Shown: positions 1-5,541 of the stretch, piece by piece
Numbering within the stretch: the stretch's first letter is position 1
How the letters are laid out: every line of letters begins with the position of its first letter
Assembly (NCBI GenBank): GCA_002339265.1
Contig: DDKG01000138.1
Location: forward strand, 1 to 5,898
Origin: Massilia sp. UBA2604
GTDB taxonomy: Bacteria > Pseudomonadota > Gammaproteobacteria > Burkholderiales > Burkholderiaceae_D
Direction of reading: 5' to 3'
DNA length: 5,898 bases
Position numbers and translations under genes: made by a program
The notes under the pieces: generated by a model
What the model was told of the DNA's origin: nothing
Database searches by the model: none
Seen by the model: only the letters and a program-made list of their open reading frames with translations

Positions 1-1
1 G

Positions 2-973
<972 letters not shown>

Positions 974-994
974 CGCCACACCACAGCGCCAATG

Positions 995-1156
995 AGGGTC
1001 AGAGTCGAATTATTGGGAAAGAATGTCACACCACCCAATTCGCCGACTTTACCCTCAGCTTGTTTCATTCAAGTTATTACCCAATAATTAGGGTCAGAGT
1101 CGAATTAAGTGACAACTTTCGAATGTTGTCATTTAATTCGACTCTGACCCTAATTA
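995..1156. repeat. Repeat composite, copy 1 (single unit + spacer + palindrome)
   Basis: This 162-bp block starts with a single direct unit (core 996-1012, followed by TTGG), continues through a spacer of about 70 bases and ends with the palindrome at 1085-1156. Copy 2 at 1279-1440 has the same order, orientation and exact total length, offset by 284 bases. The spacers are largely unlike each other, although the last bases before each palindrome agree (TTACCCAA against TTACTCAA). Within copy 1, AATTATTGGG at 1008-1017 is also an exact inverted match to CCCAATAATT at 1080-1089, so the single unit and palindrome base could pair around the spacer. The pattern resembles the REP/BIME repeats mobilised by REP-associated tyrosine transposases (RAYTs). 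That assignment is inference, as no transposase is in the window. Confidence 0.75.
1085..1156. repeat. 72-bp near-perfect palindrome (REPIN-like hairpin)
   Basis: The left arm begins TAATTAGGGTCAGAGTCGAA and the right arm ends with its reverse complement. Pairing continues inward through TGACAAC (1110-1116) and GTTGTCA (1125-1131), leaving an 8-nt loop (TTTCGAAT). Only a couple of positions in the stem fail to pair. As RNA this would be a very long, stable hairpin readable from either strand. It may end or protect the rhlE transcript, but there is no clear U-tract, so a terminator role is only possible. Confidence 0.85.
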
Positions 1157-1180
1157 ATTTATTCTCTCCGCTCTATTGAA

Positions 1181-1258
1181 TTACCCTGTTTTCGCAGACA
1201 TCGATTCTGCCTGCCAATTTTTCACCCATTTTTTATCAAAGCTGTTTTCCGCGGACAT
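1181..1258. repeat. Spacer with imperfect direct repeats and a 25-codon open frame
   Basis: CTGTTTTCGCAGACAT at 1187-1202 recurs as CTGTTTTCCGCGGACAT at 1242-1258, with one inserted and one substituted base. On the minus strand these repeats bound an open frame: ATG at 1258-1256, a second in-frame ATG in the other repeat copy, and TAA at 1183-1181, encoding 25 residues rich in Lys, Trp and Ser. A weak TGGGGT lies a few bases before the ATG. I do not recognise the peptide. It may be a chance frame or a remnant of a gene once carried with the repeats; I do not call it a gene. Confidence 0.35.
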
Positions 1259-1263
1259 TTTTA

Positions 1264-1283
1264 ACCCCAAAATTAATTGGGGT
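1264..1283. repeat. Short inverted repeat at the base of the second composite
   Basis: ACCCCAA (1264-1270) and TTGGGGT (1277-1283) are perfect reverse complements around the 6-nt AATTAA. The right half forms the first bases of the repeat unit that starts copy 2, so this small hairpin overlaps its left boundary. It may be what remains of a second arm once paired with this unit. Confidence 0.5.
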
Positions 1284-1440
1284 CAGAGTCGAATTATTGG
1301 CCAGTAGCCGTGATTCAAGTTGGCACTGGAAAATTATCGAGCGGGGCATTCCCTTAATAACTTACTCAACAATTAGGGTCAGAGTCGAATTAACTGACAA
1401 CTTTTAAAGTTGTCAAACAATTCAACTCTGACCCTAATTG
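1279..1440. repeat. Repeat composite, copy 2 (single unit + spacer + palindrome)
   Basis: This second 162-bp block has the layout of copy 1: a single direct unit (core 1280-1296 followed by TTGG), a spacer of about 70 bases, and the palindrome at 1370-1440. The single units of the two copies agree over 21 bases including the TTATTGG suffix. The palindromes share a different suffix, TTAA-N-TGACAACTTT. Two unit types are therefore each conserved in place. The spacers have diverged or were never the same, which argues for repeated insertion or an old duplication rather than a recent tandem copy. Confidence 0.72.
1370..1440. repeat. 71-bp palindrome (REPIN-like hairpin)
   Basis: CAATTAGGGTCAGAGT on the left is mirrored by ACTCTGACCCTAATTG on the right. 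The centre, TGACAACTTT-T-AAAGTTGTCA (1395-1415), is a perfect dyad. A few mismatches lie between outer and inner stem, for example GAATTAAC against CAATTC. It ends about 107 bases before the lipoprotein start, so it could shield that operon from transcription coming out of rhlE. Confidence 0.82.
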
Positions 1441-1533
1441 CTTGTTGTGGGGTGAGATTTACGAAGGGGAATTGATAATTGGCAAAGTGGGGTGGTGCGG
1501 GGCTGGAAGAATGGGGTTTTCGGGCTGGCGGCC

Positions 1534-1540
1534 GGGGAGG
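1534..1540 (+). promoter_or_regulatory. Ribosome binding site deciding the lipoprotein start
   Basis: GGGGAGG lies 7 bases before the ATG at 1548-1550. It supports that start over the in-frame upstream start near 1479, which has no comparable Shine-Dalgarno sequence and would place 23 non-hydrophobic residues before the lipoprotein signal peptide. Confidence 0.8.
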
Positions 1541-1547
1541 ATCCACG

Positions 1548-2399
1548 ATGCTGCGTCGGGTTGCGGTGGGGCTGGTGTTGGGGCTTGGCGTGCTGCTCGG
1601 CGGCTGCGCGTCGCATGGGTCGGTCAGCTTGCAGGAGGTGCGCGAATTTGCGGATGCCTCGGCCAAGCTGGGTGGGTATGCGGAATTGTCGCGGCGGTAT
1701 CGCGATACCTATGAGCGCGAACAGCCTTACCTGCCGCCGCAGGCCGAACGGATTGCGCGCGAGAACGATGTGCGAAGGCGCGCTGTCTATGATGACTTTG
1801 TCGCTATTCAGAAGACGCTGGTCCTGTATATGCAGACGCTCAGCCTGCTCGCGGGCGAGGGGCGGTATGACTTGTCGGATCGGATCGATGACCTCGGTAA
1901 TGGGCTCAAGGCGAATGCGGAATCCGGCTTGCAGCAGCGGCATGTGGCGGCGTATACGGGGATGACACGGCTGCTCACGCGCGTGATCGCCTCGGGGTAC
2001 CAGAACCGCAGCGTCGAGACCATGGTGCGCGACGGCGATGCGGATGTGCAGGTGCTGCTCGATGCCATGATCTCGCTCACCCGCCTCTATTACAAGACCA
2101 ACGAGAATGAGAAGAAGACCGTGCTCGGCATCTTCGATGTCGAGTTGCCGTTTTCGAACCGCAATACCGATCGCATGCTCCTCACCCTGGCCAAGGTGCA
2201 CTACCTGAACAAGTCGACCGAGTACAAGCTGATTGACCGCCGCTATGAGCTGGCCCTGCAGGGATTGACCAAGGTGGCGCTCGGGCACCAGAAGATGCGC
2301 GAGAACATGAACAGGCTGACGAGCGACGACACGCGGCGCATGCTCGCCAACTATGGCCGCGACCTGCGGGCGATCCGCGATGGGTTGAACGGCGATTGA
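1548..2399 (+). CDS. Predicted outer-membrane lipoprotein of unknown function
   Basis: The protein has 283 residues. The N-terminus is a textbook lipoprotein signal: MLRR, a hydrophobic stretch of Val, Leu and Gly, then the lipobox LLGGC with the lipidated Cys at residue 20. Ala at +2 (not Asp) fits Lol transport to the outer membrane. The rest is hydrophilic and looks almost wholly helical, with many Glu, Arg, Leu and Ala residues and few Pro or Gly, consistent with a helical bundle in the periplasm. I see no catalytic motif and do not recognise the family. The next gene starts 10 bases after its stop, with a Shine-Dalgarno sequence overlapping that stop, so the two are almost certainly co-transcribed and may act together. 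Codon use in the first 300 or so bases is looser and less GC-rich than in the second half or the neighbours. The start is set by GGGGAGG at 1534-1540. Confidence 0.85.
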   Translation: MLRRVAVGLVLGLGVLLGGCASHGSVSLQEVREFADASAKLGGYAELSRRYRDTYEREQPYLPPQAERIARENDVRRRAVYDDFVAIQKTLVLYMQTLSLLAGEGRYDLSDRIDDLGNGLKANAESGLQQRHVAAYTGMTRLLTRVIASGYQNRSVETMVRDGDADVQVLLDAMISLTRLYYKTNENEKKTVLGIFDVELPFSNRNTDRMLLTLAKVHYLNKSTEYKLIDRRYELALQGLTKVALGHQKMRENMNRLTSDDTRRMLANYGRDLRAIRDGLNGD

Positions 2400-2409
2400 G
2401 GAGGACGTC

Positions 2410-3027
2410 ATGCAGGAGCCTTCACAGGACAAATCGGGCCCGTCGGATACGGGCGCTGCGCAGGATCGTGCTCCGGCAGCGCAGGCCGTCCCTGCCGCAA
2501 CCGCCCGGGGCGTTGCGCCTGCCGACGCCAAGCCCGACGCCGCCAAAGCCGGCCCTGCCGCCGGCGAAGGCGGCGGCCTGTCGAGCATGCAGCAGGTGGT
2601 CGAACTGGCCGATGGCCTGTCGACGATCGCCGACCGGCTGCACGAACGCATCCTGCGCGAAATCCGCAGCTACGACGGCCGCGGCGTTCCCAGCGGGGTG
2701 CAGGACGCCATGCGCCGCCTGCTCGACGATGAAATGGTGCTGCGCCAGCGCGCCAACACCCTGTATGCCGACGCCGCCGCCTTCGTCATCCAGGGCCTGG
2801 GCCAGCCGCAAAGCCGACTCAATGCGCTCACCGCGGCTGCCGCCGAAAAGATCCGGCGCATCGGCGTGATCGGCGAAGTCACCGGCCTCGTCGGCGGCCT
2901 GCTGTCCCTGGCCGGCGCCGTCACCGCCGGCCAGCCGACGCCGATCGTGCTCGCCATCGAGAAAATCCAGCTGCACAGCACGACACTCGATGCGCTCACG
3001 CCGAACCCGCCCACGGCCGCAGCCTGA
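2410..3027 (+). CDS. Ala/Pro-rich helical protein with a hydrophobic segment, partner of the lipoprotein
   Basis: The protein has 205 residues and I do not recognise it. Residues 1-55 are low-complexity, rich in Ala, Pro and Lys, and probably disordered, with no signal peptide or lipobox. Residues 58-150 look helical and amphipathic (ELADGLSTIADRLHERILRE and onward). Residues 151-173 (VIGEVTGLVGGLLSLAGAV) form a Gly-rich hydrophobic segment that could sit in or on a membrane. A short helix and a Pro-rich tail follow. The start is well supported: the preceding gene ends in TGAGGAGGAC, placing GAGGAGG a few bases before the ATG at 2410. The tight 10-base spacing implies co-translation with the lipoprotein. 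A plausible picture is a cytoplasmic or inner-membrane protein working with an outer-membrane lipoprotein, but localisation and role are inference. Confidence 0.82.
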   Translation: MQEPSQDKSGPSDTGAAQDRAPAAQAVPAATARGVAPADAKPDAAKAGPAAGEGGGLSSMQQVVELADGLSTIADRLHERILREIRSYDGRGVPSGVQDAMRRLLDDEMVLRQRANTLYADAAAFVIQGLGQPQSRLNALTAAAAEKIRRIGVIGEVTGLVGGLLSLAGAVTAGQPTPIVLAIEKIQLHSTTLDALTPNPPTAAA

Positions 3028-3047
3028 GCTGCAGACGTCGACGGGGT

Positions 3048-3064
3048 GGCCGCCCGTAGCGGCC
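3048..3064. terminator. Candidate bidirectional hairpin between convergent genes
   Basis: GGCCGC (3048-3053) and GCGGCC (3059-3064) form a perfect 6-bp GC stem around a 5-nt loop. It sits in the 42 bases between the plus-strand stop at 3027 and the phaB stop at 3070. No T-tract follows on either strand, so it is not a standard intrinsic terminator; its position is the main argument. Confidence 0.35.
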
Positions 3065-3069
3065 TGTCC

Positions 3070-3837
3070 TCAATACATATGCTGCCCGCCATTGATGGCG
3101 ATATTGGCGCCGGTCAGATAGCCCGCCAGGTCCGACACCAGATACGCCACCAGCCCCGCCACCTCCGCCGGCTTGCCCAGCCGGCCCACCGGGATCTGCG
3201 GCAGGATGCGGTCGCGCAGCACGTCCTGCGGCACTTTTTCCACCATGGCGGTGTCCAGGTAGCCGGGAGAGACCGTATTGACCGTGACGCCGTGGCGCGC
3301 TACTTCCAGCGCCAGCGACTTGGTGAAGCCATGCATGCCGGCCTTCGCCGCAGCGTAATTGGCCTGGCCGAAGGCGCCTTGCTGGCCATTGACTGAGGAG
3401 ATGTTGATGATGCGCCCCCAGCGCTGCGCGATCATCGCCTCGAGTACCGGCCGGGTCATATTGAACACGCTGTCGAGATTGGTGCCCATCACCGTATGCC
3501 AGTCTTCCTGGCTCATCTTGCGCATGCTGCGGTCGCGCGTGATGCCGGCGTTATTGACCAGGACGTCGACGCGGCCCAGATTGCCCAACACCTGACGCAC
3601 AACGTTCTCGCAGGCATTGCCGTTGGCGACGTCGAGCTCGTAGGCCCGCACCTCGATGCCATCCGCCTGCAGGCCGGCCAGCCAGGCATCGCGGCGCGCA
3701 TTCTGCGGCGAATGCGTTGCCGCCACCATGAACCCTTCCGCGTGCAGGCGCCGGCACAGCGCCGTGCCCAGCCCGCCCATCGCCCCTGTTACCACGGCTA
3801 CCCGCTGCTCCCGCTTTGCTACCGTGTCTCCTGCCAT
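3070..3837 (-). CDS. phaB: Acetoacetyl-CoA reductase (NADPH), short-chain dehydrogenase family
   Basis: The protein has 255 residues, close to the usual 246, with an N-terminal extension of about eight. PhaB reduces acetoacetyl-CoA to (R)-3-hydroxybutyryl-CoA with NADPH, supplying monomer to polyhydroxybutyrate synthase in the cytoplasm. Visible features are the Rossmann motif TGAMGGLG (17-24), an Arg pair at 48-49 where PhaB enzymes bind the NADPH phosphate, NNAG (95-98), Asn120, and the catalytic Ser148, Tyr161 and Lys165 (YAAAK). NNAGITRD, NISSVNGQ, HGFT, VNTVSPGY and the C-terminal NGGQHM match the PhaB subgroup rather than FabG. The ATG follows TAGGAGT (3849-3843) at good spacing. No phaC or phaA lies alongside: the upstream neighbour is a stress-type protein and the downstream genes converge. 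The 148-base upstream gap carries an FNR-type box with matching -10. FabG-like activity is the less likely alternative. Confidence 0.92.
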   Translation of the reverse strand: MAGDTVAKREQRVAVVTGAMGGLGTALCRRLHAEGFMVAATHSPQNARRDAWLAGLQADGIEVRAYELDVANGNACENVVRQVLGNLGRVDVLVNNAGITRDRSMRKMSQEDWHTVMGTNLDSVFNMTRPVLEAMIAQRWGRIINISSVNGQQGAFGQANYAAAKAGMHGFTKSLALEVARHGVTVNTVSPGYLDTAMVEKVPQDVLRDRILPQIPVGRLGKPAEVAGLVAYLVSDLAGYLTGANIAINGGQHMY

Positions 3838-3886
3838 GTCGTACTCCTATTCTCGTTGGCGCCGATGGCGCGACTGCGAGCATCCG

Positions 3887-3892
3887 AGTGTA
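3887..3892 (-). promoter_or_regulatory. -10-like hexamer of the phaB promoter
   Basis: On the minus strand positions 3892 to 3887 read TACACT, four of six matches to TATAAT including the key T, A and final T. It begins exactly 22 bases after the FNR-type box, as in class II FNR promoters, and predicts transcription starting near 3880 with a leader of about 43 bases. A short dyad, GCGCC-GAT-GGCGC at 3859-3871, would lie in that leader. No good -35 hexamer is present, as expected for an activator-dependent promoter. Confidence 0.55.
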
Positions 3893-3901
3893 GGGAAACG
3901 A

Positions 3902-3917
3902 CAACAGTAAGCTGTTG
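3902..3917. promoter_or_regulatory. Perfect dyad overlapping the FNR box and -35 region of phaB
   Basis: CAACAG-TAAG-CTGTTG is a perfect 6-4-6 inverted repeat. Its outer three bases overlap the inner end of the FNR-type box, and its centre falls about 30 bases before the predicted phaB start point. The placement suits a repressor operator that would compete with the activator or RNA polymerase. I do not know which protein would bind. As RNA from the stress-protein gene upstream it could instead form a weak hairpin. Confidence 0.4.
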
Positions 3918-3928
3918 ATTAAAATCAA
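3915..3928. promoter_or_regulatory. FNR/Anr-type binding site upstream of phaB
   Basis: TTGATTAAAATCAA matches the FNR consensus TTGAT-N4-ATCAA at all ten specified positions. Its centre is about 84 bases before the phaB ATG. With the TACACT hexamer at 3892-3887, the centre sits at -41.5 from a start point near 3880, the classical class II activating position. FNR-family regulators (FNR, Anr, FixK and related) sense oxygen or nitric oxide. No FNR gene is visible in the window. Confidence 0.7.
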
Positions 3929-3985
3929 GTGTGAACGAGCACAGCCCATGTGCAAGAAGCGCGACAGCAGGCGCCACGGGAGACT

Positions 3986-4540
3986 TCAGGCGATGACGTC
4001 CGGCCTGCTGCTGGGATCGAAATCGGCCCAATCGCCGTCGACGATATTGCCCTGGGCCCGCTCGATATGGTGAGCGCCCAGCTGGCGCAGCAGGTCGACG
4101 GCGCGCGCCTGCAGGTCGGGGTCGTCGAACGCCACCGCCACCAGCATGCCGGCCGGACGCGGCGGCACGGCGTTTTCGCCGCCCTCTTCGGGTTCGCCCC
4201 GTTCCTTCATCTTGCTGAAGCTAAACAGCGAGCCGACATGGCCGCCCACCAGCCCGCCGACGACCGGACCCAGCGGCCCGGTGACCGGTGCGGTAGCGGC
4301 GCCAAGGGCCGCACCGACGGCGCCGCCGGTGGCCACGCCCTTTACCACGCCTTCGGGCGCTTCCTTGGCGCCGGGCGACTGGATGTGGTCGCCGCCGATC
4401 GGCGTCATATCGTGCTGGCCCGGCTGGGTCAGGTAAAACCCGCTGATGCGATCGGCATCGAATCCGGCATCGACCAGCGCGTCGCGCGCACGGTCGACGT
4501 CGTCCTGAAGCTGGAAACGTCCTGCGATGATGATGGACAT
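3986..4540 (-). CDS. Glycine-zipper protein, general-stress-protein-like
   Basis: The protein has 184 residues. Residues 1-38 (MSIIIAGRFQ, then a helix ending AGFDADRISGFYL) look like a beta-alpha-beta unit of the kind seen at the start of general-stress proteins of the 17M/YflT type. A conserved-looking QHDMTPIGGDHIQSPGAKE leads into a Gly/Ala-rich zipper at 64-105 that could insert in or associate with a membrane. Residues 130-165 (GMLVAVAF, then a helix and HHIERAQG) resemble a second beta-alpha-beta unit, so two similar soluble halves flank the zipper. There is no signal peptide. The ATG at 4540 follows a strong GGGGAGGAG. The gene lies 111 bases downstream of mtfA with no clear terminator between, so it may share that transcript or have its own promoter. 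The precise function is unknown; a stress role is inferred from resemblance. Confidence 0.8.
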   Translation of the reverse strand: MSIIIAGRFQLQDDVDRARDALVDAGFDADRISGFYLTQPGQHDMTPIGGDHIQSPGAKEAPEGVVKGVATGGAVGAALGAATAPVTGPLGPVVGGLVGGHVGSLFSFSKMKERGEPEEGGENAVPPRPAGMLVAVAFDDPDLQARAVDLLRQLGAHHIERAQGNIVDGDWADFDPSSRPDVIA

Positions 4541-4651
4541 CGGCGACTCCTCCCCATTGAGTGGCGAATACGGTAGCTCAAGCGTACGCCCGCCGCGACC
4601 GCCTATCTGTACGCGATCGCACGCTGCTCACGGCCACTGCAAGGGCTGATG

Positions 4652-5539
4652 CTATCGCCACTGTCCATAGACCACCCCGTAGCTCGGCGGTTCCTCGGCC
4701 GGGGGTGGCGGAGCGCTCTGCCATTGACGTGGATCGATCCGGTAATACTTGAGGAATTCCTCGTACAGGGCCGGATGCTTCGCCGCCAGCTGGTGCGGCT
4801 GCTCGAAGAAGCTTTCGGTGGCCACGGCGAAAAACTCGGCCGGATTGGTCGCGCCATAGTGGTCGAGCACGCCCTGCATGCCCCACATGGCCTCCTGGCG
4901 CAGGTTGGCATAGTCGCGCGTCAGCACCTCGGACCAGCTGCGATAGCGCTCGCTGCTGCCCAGATAAGGGGCGCCGTTGGTATTGCCCGACTCGCTGTCG
5001 AGCTGGTGGGCGAATTCGTGCAGCACCACGTTGTGGCCGGCCGAGTCGGCATGGCCGGCGCGCCGCACATGGTCCCAGGACAGGATCACGCGGCCATCGC
5101 CCCAGGATTCGCCCAGCAAGTCCTGGCGTTCCTCGGTCACCACGCCCGACACGTCGACCTGCTTGCGCGGCGCCAGGAAGGCGCCCGGATAGACCAGGAT
5201 CAGCTCGAGCGTGGGATAGATGTCGGGCTTGCCCGCATCGCCGACCCGCCCCAGCAGCAGCAGGCAGGCCTGGCCCGCGACCGTCACCCGCATCTCGTCG
5301 GTGACGTCCAGGCCGGCGCAGCCGACGAATTTTTTCTCGTGCAAAAACTGCTGGACCATGCGCTGCAGGCGCCGGCACTGCCCCTCGTCCATCGCATTGT
5401 ACTGGGCGAGATTGCGCGCCAGGATGGCGACCTGGGAGGCCGGCAAGGGCTGCGCCAGCGCCTGCCGCAGGCGCCACTTCGGCCACAGCCAGGCGGCCAG
5501 CACGGCCAGGCCCAGCGCACCGACCACGATCCCTTCCAT
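4652..5539 (-). CDS. mtfA: MtfA-type zinc-dependent peptidase with N-terminal membrane anchor
   Basis: The protein has 295 residues. The metallopeptidase signature HEFAH is at 174-178, followed by QLD. PAEFFAVATESFF (233-245) supplies the likely third zinc ligand, Glu235. The spacing and surrounding sequence match MtfA of E. coli (about 265 residues), a zinc aminopeptidase that also binds the glucose-PTS repressor Mlc. Residues 4-20 form one hydrophobic segment followed by Lys and Arg, so this version is probably anchored in the inner membrane with the peptidase in the cytoplasm. The C-terminus ends in a Pro-rich tail. I chose the ATG at 5539, 2 bases after the upstream stop, because the frame upstream of it overlaps the peroxiredoxin-glutaredoxin gene and gives an Arg-rich shadow sequence. 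A weak AAGG at 5550-5547 is its ribosome site. Family call firm; an Mlc-linked role here is unproven, as no Mlc or PTS gene is visible. Confidence 0.9.
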   Translation of the reverse strand: MEGIVVGALGLAVLAAWLWPKWRLRQALAQPLPASQVAILARNLAQYNAMDEGQCRRLQRMVQQFLHEKKFVGCAGLDVTDEMRVTVAGQACLLLLGRVGDAGKPDIYPTLELILVYPGAFLAPRKQVDVSGVVTEERQDLLGESWGDGRVILSWDHVRRAGHADSAGHNVVLHEFAHQLDSESGNTNGAPYLGSSERYRSWSEVLTRDYANLRQEAMWGMQGVLDHYGATNPAEFFAVATESFFEQPHQLAAKHPALYEEFLKYYRIDPRQWQSAPPPPAEEPPSYGVVYGQWR

Positions 5540-5541
5540 GG

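Larger units (their letters stand above)
974..1547. other. AT-rich, gene-free intergenic region carrying a repeat cluster
   Basis: This 574-base gap between rhlE and the lipoprotein operon is clearly AT-richer than the genes around it up to about 1480. It contains six copies of the core GGGTCAGAGTCGAATTA or close variants: direct at about 996, 1091, 1280 and 1376, and inverted at about 1133-1150 and 1418-1435. Frames crossing it mostly translate the repeats themselves. From 1481 to 1547 the plus strand turns very G-rich. I see no tRNA, no rRNA and no convincing protein gene. Candidate regulatory content is limited to the hairpins and the Shine-Dalgarno sequence at the right end. Confidence 0.85.

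Noticed and set aside
995..1440. CRISPR array
   Set aside because: The repeated units are short, partly inverted and palindromic, with irregular spacing, and no cas gene is present.
1472..1485. FNR-like TTGAT-N4-GGCAA before the lipoprotein operon
   Set aside because: Only the left half matches the consensus, the right half misses two of five bases, and the downstream -10 candidate is poor.
1479..1547. Upstream in-frame start for the lipoprotein gene
   Set aside because: It would add 23 non-hydrophobic residues before the signal peptide and has no good ribosome site; the ATG at 1548 has GGGGAGG at proper spacing.
1434..2651. Long open frame on the minus strand (about 405 codons)
   Set aside because: It runs antisense across the lipoprotein gene and into the next one, its translation is His/Arg/Pro-rich without a recognisable domain, and it starts inside another gene. 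The plus-strand frame has a lipobox and good ribosome sites.
3930..3943. CRP-like TGTG-N6-CACA next to the FNR box
   Set aside because: It lacks the full TGTGA/TCACA halves, and four-base arms of this kind are common by chance.
4541..4651. Promoter for the glycine-zipper gene in the gap after mtfA
   Set aside because: TTGCAG and TACAGAT-like pieces occur, but no pair has convincing hexamers at proper spacing. The GCGATCGC palindrome at 4613-4620 is too common in GC-rich DNA to call.
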